From positions 1-59,909 of the forward strand of contig NZ_WJBU01000025.1 in NCBI RefSeq assembly GCF_009646335.1: a stretch of DNA of 59,909 nt, read 5' to 3'. Below the pieces are notes generated by a model, which had not been told where the DNA came from, did not search any database, and saw only the letters and a program-made list of their open reading frames with translations. Position numbers and translations under genes: made by a program. The stretch is from Caenimonas koreensis DSM 17982 (lineage in GTDB: Bacteria; Pseudomonadota; Gammaproteobacteria; Burkholderiales; Burkholderiaceae_C). This document shows, piece after piece, positions 33,612-43,145 of this stretch. Position 1 is the first letter of the stretch. The number at the start of each line of letters is the position of its first letter.

Positions 33612-33639
33612 TTGTTGAATCGAATCGCGGACTTATAGT
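33612..33639 (+). promoter_or_regulatory. Weak predicted promoter for the 33688 gene
   Basis: TTGTTG and TATAGT (five of six in the -10) are 16 bp apart in the 94-bp divergent intergenic region. Confidence 0.3.
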
Positions 33640-33687
33640 AAGAATGAACATGCGAAGGATGAGAGTGACAAGTGTGTCGGGATTGCG

Positions 33688-34911
33688 ATGGATTCGCTGA
33701 TATCTGCGGCGGCGCGCGCGCTCGCAGCGGGCGATGTTTTTGGTGCGCTCAACCGCGTGGCCTTGCGCAACGACGCGCCTGCCCTGGCGCTGCGTGGCAT
33801 TGCAATGGCGAGGCTGGGCGACCTGGCTCGCGCGCGTGCATTGCTCAGGGCTGCGGGGCGCGCGTTCGGGCCGCGTGAAGCGCTCTCGCGTGCGCGATGC
33901 GTTGTTGCAGAAGCAGAGATCGCACTCGTCTCGCGCGACCTCGCATGGCCCACGAAAGATCTCGACGCGGCGCGCAGCACACTGCAAGCGCATGGGGACG
34001 ACGCCAACGCAGCGCATGCAGGGCACCTGCAAGCGCGTCGCTACTTGCTCGTCGGCCAGCTTGACGCCGCGCAGCGCACGCTCGATCAACTGGACCCAAC
34101 GCTGCTTGCTCCAGCAGCGCGTGCCGCACACGCGCTTGTCATCGCGGGCCTGGCGGTCAGGCGCTTGCAAATGAAGGTTGCGCGTGCAGCATTGCAGGAC
34201 GCGGCACGCGAAGCGCAAGGCGCTGGCATCGCCGCGCTCGTCGCCGAGGTGCAGGCCGCAGCGGCAGACATCGACGCGCCCGCCGCACGCTGCAACACAC
34301 ACGGCTCGTCGCAGCTGTTGTCGCTCGATGAGGTCGAGGCACTGCTCGCCTCGCGCAGCTTCGTGATCGACGCATGCCGCCACGCCGTGCGGCAAGCGGG
34401 CGTTGCCATTCCACTGGCCAGCCGCCCCGTGTTGTTCGCGCTGGTGCGGGCGCTCGGCGATACGTGGCCCGGCGATGCATCGCGCGAGGTGCTGGTTGCA
34501 CGCGCATTTCGCGGCAGGCAGGCAGACGAGTCGTACCGGGCGCGATTGCGCGTGGAGATGGGGCGCCTTCGTACGCTGCTCAAGCCGCTGGCGGGCGTGA
34601 TCGCAACCAGGAACGGTTTTGCACTGCAGCCGCATCGCGCCAGGGAAGTTGTCCTGCTCGCGCCACCGTCTGACGACGAGCATGGCGACGTGCTCGCGCT
34701 GCTGGTCGACGGCCAGTCATGGTCGAGCTCTGCGCTGGCGCTGGCGCTCGGTGCCAGCCAGCGCACGGTGCAGCGCGCACTCGAGACGCTGGCGGCGGCT
34801 GGCAAGGTGCGCCCAGTCGGCCTTGCTCGCTCACGCCGCTGGATGACGACGCAAACGGTGCCCGGATTCACGACATCACTGTTACTCCCAGCTTCGATGC
34901 CAGCCGACTAG
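33688..34911 (+). CDS. Helical-repeat protein with C-terminal winged helix
   Basis: A 407-residue, very alanine-rich protein. The first two thirds read like TPR-type helical hairpins (repeated AxxAL patterns). A section near residues 255-320 resembles a transcriptional-activator-type wHTH (YRARLRVEMGRLRTLLKPLAGV), and residues about 345-390 form a winged helix (ALALALGASQRTVQRALETLAAAGKVRPV). It is probably a regulator of the divergent DUF899 operon or of the gene that follows nine bases later. Confidence 0.75.
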   Translation: MDSLISAAARALAAGDVFGALNRVALRNDAPALALRGIAMARLGDLARARALLRAAGRAFGPREALSRARCVVAEAEIALVSRDLAWPTKDLDAARSTLQAHGDDANAAHAGHLQARRYLLVGQLDAAQRTLDQLDPTLLAPAARAAHALVIAGLAVRRLQMKVARAALQDAAREAQGAGIAALVAEVQAAAADIDAPAARCNTHGSSQLLSLDEVEALLASRSFVIDACRHAVRQAGVAIPLASRPVLFALVRALGDTWPGDASREVLVARAFRGRQADESYRARLRVEMGRLRTLLKPLAGVIATRNGFALQPHRAREVVLLAPPSDDEHGDVLALLVDGQSWSSSALALALGASQRTVQRALETLAAAGKVRPVGLARSRRWMTTQTVPGFTTSLLLPASMPAD

Positions 34912-34920
34912 GATCACGCC

Positions 34921-35574
34921 ATGAAACGAAAAGCAGCTGAAATCGTGCGCGAGTACGGCCCCTTCGAAGGCGCGGCCAAAGTCAACGGCGTGACCTTCGA
35001 TGGCAAACAAGTGTGGTTCGCGTCGGGCGACAAGCTCAACGCGTTCGACCCCGCGAGCGGCAAGGCCGTTCGCTCGATCGACGCCGTGGCTGCGCATGCA
35101 GGCACCGCGTTCGACGGCAAGCACATCTACCAGATCGCGGAGGACAAGATCCAGAAGATCGACCCGGCCGATGGCAAGGTGCTTGCCACGATCCCCGCGC
35201 CCGGCGGTGGCGGCGACTCGGGCATGGCATGGGCTGAAGGCTCGCTTTGGGTGGGCAACCATCGCGACCGCAAGATTCACCAGATCGACCCCGCCAGCGG
35301 CAAGGTGCTGAGCACGATTGAAAGCAACCGCCTCGTCACCGGCGTGAGCTGGGTCGACAACGAACTCTGGCACGGCACGTGGGAGGGCGACAAGAGCGAG
35401 CTGCGCCGCATCGACCCGCGCACGGGTGACGTGCTGGAGCAGCTCGACATGCCCGAAGGCGTTGGCGTGTCGGGCCTGGAATCAGACGGTGCTGGCCTGT
35501 TCTATTGCGGTGGCGGCAGCAGTGGCACGGTGCGCGCGGTGCGCAGGCCTGCGCGGGCCAAGACTGCTGCCTGA
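34921..35574 (+). CDS. Beta-propeller protein, glutamine-cyclotransferase-like
   Basis: A 217-residue repeat protein with no signal peptide. Units such as KLNAFDPASGKAVRSI, KIQKIDPADGKVLATI and KIHQIDPASGKVLSTI are blades of a YVTN/PQQ-like propeller; with only about five blades it is short. The cytoplasmic location and role are not clear. It follows the winged-helix gene by nine bases. Confidence 0.8.
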   Translation: MKRKAAEIVREYGPFEGAAKVNGVTFDGKQVWFASGDKLNAFDPASGKAVRSIDAVAAHAGTAFDGKHIYQIAEDKIQKIDPADGKVLATIPAPGGGGDSGMAWAEGSLWVGNHRDRKIHQIDPASGKVLSTIESNRLVTGVSWVDNELWHGTWEGDKSELRRIDPRTGDVLEQLDMPEGVGVSGLESDGAGLFYCGGGSSGTVRAVRRPARAKTAA

Positions 35575-35589
35575 GCTGCTCGCGCGGCG

Positions 35590-35613
35590 GGTGCCAGGTG
35601 GCATGCCACCTGG
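35590..35613. promoter_or_regulatory. 24-bp perfect palindrome upstream of the SSADH gene
   Basis: TGCCAGGTGGCA is followed directly by its reverse complement. It lies in the 78-bp gap before the 35653 gene, and no T run follows; an operator or a hairpin in the leader are both possible. Confidence 0.5.
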
Positions 35614-35652
35614 CAATACGCAGGTCGGGCAAATGGCGGAAAATGCCCTTCC

Positions 35653-37092
35653 ATGACCTACCCCAACACCCAACTCTTCATCAACGGCGAATGGCAGGAC
35701 GCTGCCAGCGGCAAGACGCTCGCTGTGTTCAACCCCGCCACTGGCGCCGAAATCGGCCGTGTGGCGCACGCGTCGATTGCTGACCTGGACCGCGCGCTCG
35801 CCGCTGCGCAAAAGGGTTTCGAGAAGTGGCGCGACATGCCTGCCATCGAGCGCAACAAGATCATGCGCAAGGCTGCGGCCCTGATGCGCGAGCGCGCTGG
35901 CGATATCGCGCTGCTGCTCACGCAAGAGCAAGGCAAGCCGCTCGCCGAAGCCAAGGGTGAAGCAATGGCCGCAGCGGACATCATCGAGTGGTTCGCCGAT
36001 GAAGGCCAGCGCGTGTATGGCCGCATCGTGCCGCCGCGCTTTGCGCTCACCACGCGGCAGATGGTGTTGAAAGACCCTGTTGGCCCGGTCGCTGCGTTCA
36101 CGCCATGGAATTTCCCGATCAACCAGGTCGTGCGCAAGATGGCGGCTGCGCTGGCCACGGGCTGCTCGATGATCGTGAAGGCACCCGAAGAAACGCCTGC
36201 AGCGCCCGCACAGCTCATCCGCGCTTTCGCCGATGCAGGCATTCCCGCTGGCGTGCTCGGCCTGGTGTACGGCAACCCCGCCGAGATTTCCAATTACCTG
36301 ATTCCGCATCCGACGATCCGCAAGATCACGTTCACAGGCTCTACGCCCGTGGGCAAGCAGCTCGCCGCGCTGGCGGGCCAGCACATGAAGCGCGTGACGA
36401 TGGAACTCGGTGGCCATGCCCCCGTCATCGTGTGTGAAGACGCCGACATTGCACTGGCCGTCAAATCAGCCGGCGCAGCGAAGTTCCGCAACGCGGGCCA
36501 GGTCTGCATTTCGCCCACGCGCTTTCTCGTGCATGAGAGCATCAAGAACGAATTTGCCACGGCCCTCACGCAGTACGCGCACGGCCTGAAGGTTGGCGAT
36601 GGCGCGGCGGAGGGCACGACGATGGGCCCGCTGGCCAATCCGCGCCGCGTGACGGCGATGGCCGAGTTCACGCAGGACGCCGTCAAGTCGGGCGCAACCG
36701 TCGCGCTCGGTGGTGAGCGCATCGGCAGCACGGGCAACTTCTGGCAGCCGACGATCCTGACCGATGTGCCGCTGGGTGCAAAGGTGTTCAACGACGAGCC
36801 CTTCGGCCCGATGGCGGCGATCCGCGGCTTCAACACGCTCGACGAAGCCATCGCCGAAGCCAACCGCCTGCCGTATGGCCTGGCGAGTTATGCCTTCACG
36901 CGGTCCCTCAAGAACGCCGACCTGATTACGCGCCGGCTCGAAGTGGGCATGCTGTGGGTGAACATGCCGGCGCTGCCGAATGCAGAGATGCCGTTTGGCG
37001 GCGTGAAGGATTCGGGCTATGGCTCCGAGGGCGGGCCGGAGGCGATGGAGGCGTACCTGAATACGCGTTCGATCGCGATCAGCAACGTCTGA
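35653..37092 (+). CDS. gabD: NAD(P)-dependent succinate-semialdehyde dehydrogenase
   Basis: A 479-residue aldehyde dehydrogenase. [22 protein letters not shown] binds the cofactor, [32 protein letters not shown] holds the catalytic Glu, and [14 protein letters not shown] holds the nucleophilic Cys. The C-terminal [15 protein letters not shown] motif fits GabD-type succinate-semialdehyde dehydrogenases. Substrate assignment is by family only. Confidence 0.9.
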   Translation: MTYPNTQLFINGEWQDAASGKTLAVFNPATGAEIGRVAHASIADLDRALAAAQKGFEKWRDMPAIERNKIMRKAAALMRERAGDIALLLTQEQGKPLAEAKGEAMAAADIIEWFADEGQRVYGRIVPPRFALTTRQMVLKDPVGPVAAFTPWNFPINQVVRKMAAALATGCSMIVKAPEETPAAPAQLIRAFADAGIPAGVLGLVYGNPAEISNYLIPHPTIRKITFTGSTPVGKQLAALAGQHMKRVTMELGGHAPVIVCEDADIALAVKSAGAAKFRNAGQVCISPTRFLVHESIKNEFATALTQYAHGLKVGDGAAEGTTMGPLANPRRVTAMAEFTQDAVKSGATVALGGERIGSTGNFWQPTILTDVPLGAKVFNDEPFGPMAAIRGFNTLDEAIAEANRLPYGLASYAFTRSLKNADLITRRLEVGMLWVNMPALPNAEMPFGGVKDSGYGSEGGPEAMEAYLNTRSIAISNV

Positions 37093-37214
37093 ATTTTCCA
37101 GGCGGCGCCGCGGCTGCTCGCGCATGAAGGCGCAGGGCGGCCGGCATCGCGCTGGCTTCGCGCCCTAGTCCTACACCCGGCGCGGCAACCCGCCCCTAAA
37201 TTGGGCGCATAACC

Positions 37215-39650
37215 ATGAACGACAAACTCAACGCTGCCTGGGTGTGGAGTCGCGCCTTTCTCGCGCGCGAGGGGCAGGCCATTCGCCGCCACCCTTTCAT
37301 CACCGCAGCGTTCCTGCCGTTCTTCGGCCTGCTGTATTTGCTGGTGCTGATCCCGCTCACGCCCAGCATCGACGACATCAAGAAGGCACGGGTGGCAGCA
37401 CCGACCGTCGTGATGTCGTCCGACGGGCAGGTGCTCGCCGAGTTCAAGCGCGTCAATCGCGAACGCGTCACGCTGGACGCCATCTCACCGAACGTGATCG
37501 CCGCCCTGCTGGCCACGGAAGACCACCGCTTCTTCGAGCACCACGGCCTCGACCTGCGCCGCACGGCGTCCGCCTTGCTGCGCACGCTGCGCGGCGATAC
37601 GCAGGGCGGCTCGACCATCACGCAGCAGCTCGCCCGCAACCTGTTCCCCGAAGAAGTCGGCCGGGCGCAGACGATCAACCGCAAGCTCAAAGAAGCCATC
37701 ACGGCCGCGAAGATCGAGTCGGTGTACAGCAAGAACGACATTCTTGAGATGTACCTGAACACCGTGCCGTTCCTCTACAACGCCTACGGCATCGAAGTCG
37801 CGGCGCAGACCTACTTCGACAAGTCGGCCAGCGAGCTCGACGTGCTGCAAAGCGCAACGCTGATCGGCATGCTCAAGGGCACGGCTTACTACAACCCGGT
37901 GATCAACCCGGAGCGCTCGGTAAGCAGGCGCAATACCGTGCTCGCGCAGATGGTGAAGTACGACAAACTCAAGCAGGCCGACTATGAGGCGCTCAAGACC
38001 AGGCCGCTCGGGCTGGAGTTCGAGCGCAAGGAAGAAGACCTGGGCTCCGCGCCCCACGTCGCGTCGCAACTCAAGCGCTGGCTCATCTCGTGGGCAGACC
38101 GCAAGGGCTACAACATTTACGGCGACGGCCTGGTGATCCAGACCACCATCGACTCGCGGTTACAGACATTTGCCGTCGATGCACTGCAGCGCCAGGCCGA
38201 CAAGCTGCAGGTATTTGCCGACAATGCCTGGGCCAGGCGCATGGGCGCAAACAAGCCGCTGCTGCAGACATTCATTCGCGAGTCGGGGCCGTATCGCGCG
38301 GCACGCGAGGCGGGCATGGACGACGCGCAGGCGCTTGCAAAAGTGCAGGCCGACACCGACTTCGTGCAGGCGATGTGGAAAGACAAGACCACATTGCAGG
38401 CGTCGTTCCTCGCGATGGACCCGACCGACAGCCAGGTGCGCGCGTGGGTGGGCAGCCGGGACTTCCGCCAGGACCAGTTCGACCACGTGCAGCAGGCACG
38501 ACGACAGCCCGGCTCGACGTTCAAGCCCTTTGTTTACGGCGCCGCATTCGAGCAGGGCATCAGCCCCATGCAGACGTTCCTCGACGCTCCGGTGGATATT
38601 CGCATCGACGCGAAAACCGTCTGGCGGCCCGGCGACGTGCACGAGTCGAGCGGCGAGCAGACAACCCTGCGTGACGCGCTGGTGAAGTCCAAGAACACCG
38701 TCACGGCGCAACTGATGATGCAGGTGGGCCCCGCGCAAGTGGCCAAGGTCGCCCGGGACATGGGTGTGCGCGAAAGCAAACTGGACGCCGTGCCTGCGCT
38801 TGCACTGGGCACGAGCCCCGTCACGCTCAAGGAGATGGTGAGCGCTTACGGCACGATCGCGAACAACGGCTCGTACCGCGAACCGATCCTGATCCTTCGC
38901 GTGGAGGACAGCAAGGGGACCGTGCTGGAAGAGTTTCACCAGAAACCACCGGAGCAGGGCCTGCAAACCGCCGCGGCGCAGACGCTGCTCGATGTAATGC
39001 GCGGCGTAATCGACAGGGGCACGGGCGCCGGCATTCGCTCGCGCTTTGGCTTGCAGGGCGACCTGGCAGGCAAGACAGGCACGACGCAGGACAACACGGA
39101 TGGCTGGTTCATCCTCATGCATCCGCGGCTGGTGTCCGGCGCATGGGTCGGCTTCAACGACAACCGCATCACCATGGGCGACTCATGGGGGCAAGGCGCG
39201 CACAACGCGCTGAACATCGTGGGCGACTTCTTCCAGCAGACGGTCAAGGCCAAACTGGTCGACACCAAGGCAGCCTTCGCCGCGCCCAAGGACGCTGGCG
39301 CGCTCGACAAAGTCAACGACTGGCTCAACAGCGTGTTCAATGCACAGCCAGCCGAGCAGGAGCCGCAGCCCATGGTCACGGCCGATTCGCCGCAGATCAT
39401 CACGATCTACCAGAATGAACAGGGCGCGGTCACGCAGCGCCAGACGCCTGTGGCAGCAGAGCCACCGCAGGAGAGCCCGCTGATCAGGGTGCCTGATTAC
39501 GTGCGCCCCCCGGAGTTGCCGCGACCTCAGGATGCGCGTTCGCCGGAGATCGTCCGCCTTCCAGAGAGCCTGCGCCCGCCCCCTGGCCCGCCCCCCGTGT
39601 CTTACGGGCCTGCACTCAGCGCGCCCGGCTCCTACGGTGAGCAGAGGTAA
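37215..39650 (+). CDS. Class A penicillin-binding protein (PBP1A-like)
   Basis: An 811-residue bifunctional peptidoglycan synthase. One N-terminal membrane helix (about 27-50) is followed by a GT51 glycosyltransferase (ATEDHRFFEHHGLD, GGSTITQQLARNLF) and a transpeptidase domain with STFK (catalytic Ser), SKN and KTGTT motifs. The C terminus is a proline-rich tail (PPELPRPQDARSPE... PPPGPPPVSYG). The ATG at 37215 fits the family N terminus. Confidence 0.92.
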   Translation: MNDKLNAAWVWSRAFLAREGQAIRRHPFITAAFLPFFGLLYLLVLIPLTPSIDDIKKARVAAPTVVMSSDGQVLAEFKRVNRERVTLDAISPNVIAALLATEDHRFFEHHGLDLRRTASALLRTLRGDTQGGSTITQQLARNLFPEEVGRAQTINRKLKEAITAAKIESVYSKNDILEMYLNTVPFLYNAYGIEVAAQTYFDKSASELDVLQSATLIGMLKGTAYYNPVINPERSVSRRNTVLAQMVKYDKLKQADYEALKTRPLGLEFERKEEDLGSAPHVASQLKRWLISWADRKGYNIYGDGLVIQTTIDSRLQTFAVDALQRQADKLQVFADNAWARRMGANKPLLQTFIRESGPYRAAREAGMDDAQALAKVQADTDFVQAMWKDKTTLQASFLAMDPTDSQVRAWVGSRDFRQDQFDHVQQARRQPGSTFKPFVYGAAFEQGISPMQTFLDAPVDIRIDAKTVWRPGDVHESSGEQTTLRDALVKSKNTVTAQLMMQVGPAQVAKVARDMGVRESKLDAVPALALGTSPVTLKEMVSAYGTIANNGSYREPILILRVEDSKGTVLEEFHQKPPEQGLQTAAAQTLLDVMRGVIDRGTGAGIRSRFGLQGDLAGKTGTTQDNTDGWFILMHPRLVSGAWVGFNDNRITMGDSWGQGAHNALNIVGDFFQQTVKAKLVDTKAAFAAPKDAGALDKVNDWLNSVFNAQPAEQEPQPMVTADSPQIITIYQNEQGAVTQRQTPVAAEPPQESPLIRVPDYVRPPELPRPQDARSPEIVRLPESLRPPPGPPPVSYGPALSAPGSYGEQR

Positions 39651-39659
39651 AGCCGGGAC

Positions 39660-40325
39660 CTATCGCGCATGGGCGCCATGCAAAATCAGTTCAGCTGTCA
39701 CCAGACACTCGTCGAACGACCGCTCGAACTGCAGGCGATCAATCTGCGCAAATTCTTCTTGTGCATAGACTGCGTTCTGCTTCAACCGCGAGATAAACGT
39801 GCTCGCGTGCTTCGCAAAGAACGGGGCCGCATGCTCTATCGCCTGCGGGTCTGCATGGGCCACCGCACATAGATCAAACAGGTCCCGCGCCTTCGCCATG
39901 TCCCCACGATGAAACATCTTCTTGGCGATGATTTCAGCGTTGGTCTCCACACGAACCAGCCGCCCCTTGTGGATCACTTCTTCCCACGGGTCTTGCGTCA
40001 ACGGCTCGCCCACCACGATATCGATCTCGCCCGCGGGTAGCTGGAGCTTGATGTATTCCGCCGCTTCCACATAGTCGTGAGTGAGCGACTCAGCCGGGTC
40101 TGACAGGCGCGGGTTCACATAGCCCAGATATTGCGGGTCAGGCACGAACAGGTCGATGTCCTTGCTTTGCCGGTGATTCAGCCTGAGCATCAGCACGGTG
40201 CCGCCGCCAAATGACCACACCGGCTTGTTGATGACGCGCTCCAGGTGATCCGTCAGCGTCAATGCCGCATCGAACAGCGACTGCCACGCACCCGGACGGC
40301 GCCAATTCAGCTTGTTCAATTCCAT
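39660..40325 (-). CDS. AbiEii-type nucleotidyltransferase toxin
   Basis: A 221-residue protein of the AbiEii/AbiGii nucleotidyltransferase group. WSFGGGTVLMLRLNHRQSKDIDLFVPD contains the GG and DxD-type metal site, and LVRVETNAEIIAKKMFHRGDMAKARDLFDLCAV is the second conserved block. Such enzymes modify a nucleotide or RNA and block growth. The start at 40325 overlaps the upstream antitoxin gene by ten bases. Confidence 0.88.
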   Translation of the reverse strand: MELNKLNWRRPGAWQSLFDAALTLTDHLERVINKPVWSFGGGTVLMLRLNHRQSKDIDLFVPDPQYLGYVNPRLSDPAESLTHDYVEAAEYIKLQLPAGEIDIVVGEPLTQDPWEEVIHKGRLVRVETNAEIIAKKMFHRGDMAKARDLFDLCAVAHADPQAIEHAAPFFAKHASTFISRLKQNAVYAQEEFAQIDRLQFERSFDECLVTAELILHGAHAR

Positions 40326-40807
40326 ATCCCACGTTGGACCTTCAACACGGATGCCAGGGTGCGCATGACCTGCCACGTCTTGCGCCGGTCAACGTCATGC
40401 TTGTTCTCGATTTCGACTGCGACTTCTGCCAGCACACCTGTCGGGGCCTCTTCGAGCACCGCGCGCAACTGCGGCAGGTAGCCGGGCGGGACAACGCCGT
40501 GAAGCAAGGCGTCTTCGAGCGAGTCAACGGGAAGTTTCTTGCCGTAGCTGACAGCTGCGGTGCGTGCCGCCAACTCAAGTGCCCGACCTTCTTTTGACGC
40601 GCGTGGCCTCGTGACGCCAAGGCTGAGACCCAGGGCGTTGGCGAGCTTTTCGGCGCGCAGCAAGCTGAGGTTGTGCAACTTGCCCGTTTCGAGTTCATTG
40701 ACCGTGGCGCGCGATAGGCCCGACAGCTGCGCCAGTTGCACCTGGCTCAAGCCTATTTCGACACGGCGCTGCTTGGCGGCGGTGGAGAGTTCAGCAAGGA
40801 TGGGCAT
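40316..40807 (-). CDS. XRE-family antitoxin for the AbiE-like toxin
   Basis: A 163-residue protein. The N-terminal Cro/C1 helix-turn-helix (RRVEIGLSQVQLAQLSGLSRATVNELETGKLHNLSLLRAEKLANALG) is followed by a C-terminal part of about 90 residues that probably neutralises the toxin. Gene order antitoxin-toxin with a ten-base overlap is typical. It likely represses itself through the palindrome upstream. Confidence 0.88.
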   Translation of the reverse strand: MPILAELSTAAKQRRVEIGLSQVQLAQLSGLSRATVNELETGKLHNLSLLRAEKLANALGLSLGVTRPRASKEGRALELAARTAAVSYGKKLPVDSLEDALLHGVVPPGYLPQLRAVLEEAPTGVLAEVAVEIENKHDVDRRKTWQVMRTLASVLKVQRGIWN

Positions 40808-40822
40808 GCCAGATTGATGTCG

Positions 40823-40854
40823 AATATATTTGGCTATTATAAGTCAAATATATT
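40823..40854. promoter_or_regulatory. Operator palindrome of the toxin-antitoxin pair
   Basis: AATATATTTG and CAAATATATT are a perfect 10-bp inverted repeat separated by 12 bases, in a short AT-rich island. On the minus strand the centre contains TATAAT, a consensus -10 for the antitoxin gene, so a bound antitoxin dimer would cover the promoter. Confidence 0.8.
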
Positions 40855-40893
40855 GTGCAACCTGGAATATGACGCCCGGCGGGGTCAGGCCGG

Positions 40894-42159
40894 CTACCCC
40901 GCCCGCGCACGCTCCAGCAACAGTTCCCGCTCGCGTGCATTGCCCGCCAGCTGCGCCGCCCGCATGAATTCCGCGCGCGCTTCATCGTGGCGACCCAGCT
41001 TGGCGAGCAGGTCGCCACGCACACTCGGCAGCCACTGGTAGTGGCCCAGCGATTTGTCATGCGCCAGCTGGTCGATGATCTCCAGCCCCGCCGCAGGCCC
41101 GAATGCCATACCCACGGCCACCGCCCGGTTGAGCTCGATTACCGGCGAAGGCGACACTTGCGCCAATGCGTCGTAGATGGCGGCGATGCGCTTCCAGTCC
41201 GTCCCGGCTGCGGTGCTCGCACGGGCGTGGCACGCGGCAATGGCAGCCTGCAAGGCATACGGCCCCAGCGCACCACCGAGCGCTTCGGCACGCTCCAGCG
41301 CGATCAGGCCGCGGCGGATCAACAGGCGGTCCCACCGGGCGCGGTCCTGATCCAGCAGAAGCACGGGGCGGCCTTGCGCATCGACGCGGGAATTTGCGCG
41401 CGACGCCTGCAGTTCCAGCAGCGCGACGAGCCCATGCACTTCCGATTGCTCGGGCGCCAGCTCAGCCAGCATCCGGGCAAGCCGCAACGCTTCGTCGCAC
41501 AACGCCGGTCGCATCCAGTCTTCGCCGGCCGTGGCGGTATAGCCTTCGTTGAACACGAGGTAGATCACCTCGAGCACTGAAGCGAGCCGCGCGCGCAACT
41601 CGTCGCCGCGCGGCACCGCGAACGGCACATTGGCCTCACTGAGCGTGCGCTTCGCGCGCACGATGCGCTGCGCAATCGTCGGCTCCGGCACCAGGTAGGC
41701 GCGGGCGATCTCATGCGTCGTCAAGCCTGCGAGGAGTTTGAGCGTGAGTGCCGCGCGCGCCTGCATCGACAGCACCGGATGACACGCGGTGAACATCAGG
41801 CGCAGCACGTCGTCGCCGATTTCGTCAGCCCGCGCCTCGTCGAGTGCGTCGACAAAGTCGGGCGCGACCAGTGCCTCCTGCGCTTGCAGGTCATGCACGA
41901 TCTGGTCGAGCTTGCCTTCGAGGCTGCGGTCGCGGCGGATGCGGTCGAGCGCCTTGTTCCTGGCCACGCGCATCAGCCACGCGCCGGGATTGGCAGGCAC
42001 GCCTTCATGGGGCCAATGCTCCAGCGCAGACACCAGCGCATCTTGTGCCAGCTCTTCCGCCAGCCCCACGTCGCGCACCATGCGCGCGACGCCACCCACG
42101 ATCTTTGCAGACTCAATGCGCCAGACAGCGCTGATCGCGTCGTGGGTGGTTGAATGCAT
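40894..42159 (-). CDS. ECF sigma factor with SnoaL/TPR-like C terminus (ECF42 type)
   Basis: A 421-residue sigma factor, twice the usual ECF length. Region 2 (AEELAQDALVSALEHWPHEGVPANPGAWLMRVARNKALDRIRRDRS) and region 4 (LTLKLLAGLTTHEIARAYLVPEPTIAQRIVRAKRTL) are followed by a helical C-terminal domain of about 230 residues (DUF6596 type). The ECF42 group has this layout and is encoded next to DGPF/YCII proteins, as here. No anti-sigma factor is present; the C-terminal domain is thought to control activity in the group. Confidence 0.92.
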   Translation of the reverse strand: MHSTTHDAISAVWRIESAKIVGGVARMVRDVGLAEELAQDALVSALEHWPHEGVPANPGAWLMRVARNKALDRIRRDRSLEGKLDQIVHDLQAQEALVAPDFVDALDEARADEIGDDVLRLMFTACHPVLSMQARAALTLKLLAGLTTHEIARAYLVPEPTIAQRIVRAKRTLSEANVPFAVPRGDELRARLASVLEVIYLVFNEGYTATAGEDWMRPALCDEALRLARMLAELAPEQSEVHGLVALLELQASRANSRVDAQGRPVLLLDQDRARWDRLLIRRGLIALERAEALGGALGPYALQAAIAACHARASTAAGTDWKRIAAIYDALAQVSPSPVIELNRAVAVGMAFGPAAGLEIIDQLAHDKSLGHYQWLPSVRGDLLAKLGRHDEARAEFMRAAQLAGNARERELLLERARAG

Positions 42160-42164
42160 GCGCC

Positions 42165-42578
42165 TCAGGCTTGCGGTGGGGCGGCGTTCGGATTCATGTA
42201 AGCCAGCTCCCAGCCGTGGCCGTCCAGGTCGGTGAAGCCGTGGGCATACATGAAGTCGCCGTGTTCTTGTGGCGCATTGGGCGCGGCGCCCCCAGCGGCC
42301 AGCGCCTTCGCCACCAGCGAATCGACTTCAGCGCGGCTCTCGCACGACAGGCACACGAGTACTTCGGTGGTCTTCGTCGCATCGGCCACCGGCTTTTTGG
42401 TGAACGTCTGGAAGAACGGCTCGACGAGCAGCATCACGAAGATGTTGTCGCTCACGATCATGCAGGCGCCCTTGTCGTTGGTGAACTGCGGATTAAAGGA
42501 AAAACCAAGTGACTTGAAGAACGCCTGTGTGCGTTCCATGTTCTTGATCGGCAGGTTGACGAAGATCTGGCGTGTCAT
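42165..42578 (-). CDS. VOC-family protein (glyoxalase/bleomycin-resistance fold)
   Basis: A 137-residue protein, TRQIFVNLPIKNMERTQAFFKSLGFSFNPQF..., with the PhnB/VOC pattern ending DLDGHGWELAYMNPNA. Metal-ligand residues are partly present. The ATG at 42578 has AGGAG upstream; an in-frame TTG at 42587 is rejected. It lies five bases upstream of the sigma factor gene in the same direction. Confidence 0.88.
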   Translation of the reverse strand: MTRQIFVNLPIKNMERTQAFFKSLGFSFNPQFTNDKGACMIVSDNIFVMLLVEPFFQTFTKKPVADATKTTEVLVCLSCESRAEVDSLVAKALAAGGAAPNAPQEHGDFMYAHGFTDLDGHGWELAYMNPNAAPPQA

Positions 42579-42607
42579 TGAATTCAACTCCTGTGCGGGT
42601 GTGTTCT

Positions 42608-43138
42608 TCAGTCTTTTTTTTCAACGCGGGCGCGCAGCATGGCCAGGCCCGATTCAAATTCGCCGCCCACCATCTTGTCCATGTTCATGAAGAGGCCGAC
42701 GAGCTTGGTGATGTACGGGCTGGGGCCGTGCAGGGCCCACGTGACTTGCGTTGCATCGCCTTGTGGCACCAGCGTGAATTCGACGATGTTATGTCCTTCG
42801 ATCGGCTCGAACATGTCGAGCTTGAGCGTGACCCGTGTCGGCTTCGACTCAACAATGGCGATACTGCCTTTGCCTACATCCTTGTTGCCGGCAAAGTGAA
42901 ATTCGGCCCCTGGCCCGGTGGCTGGCCCCCGATATTCGCCGTGCAGGCCCGGATCTTTGAGCGTGAACGGGTTCCACGTGTTCATCATTCGCAGGTCATT
43001 GATCTGCGGGTAGAGCTTGTCGGGCGGCGCCTTGATCAGGGCTGTGCGCTCGACGCGGAACGTGTCGGGCCGAAATGCCGCCAGCACCAGCGGGACGGCA
43101 ATGATGACAACGATGGTGATGAGGATGGTCTTGAGCAT
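42608..43138 (-). CDS. SRPBCC (START-like) family protein with N-terminal helix
   Basis: A 176-residue protein with one N-terminal membrane helix or signal (about 3-22) and a polyketide cyclase/START-like domain (VERTALIKAPPDKLYPQINDLRMMNTWNPF). The start at 43138 is chosen because the upstream extension is antisense-like and atypical. SRPBCC proteins are frequent members of ECF42 loci. Confidence 0.85.
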   Translation of the reverse strand: MLKTILITIVVIIAVPLVLAAFRPDTFRVERTALIKAPPDKLYPQINDLRMMNTWNPFTLKDPGLHGEYRGPATGPGAEFHFAGNKDVGKGSIAIVESKPTRVTLKLDMFEPIEGHNIVEFTLVPQGDATQVTWALHGPSPYITKLVGLFMNMDKMVGGEFESGLAMLRARVEKKD

Positions 43139-43145
43139 GGCGGCC

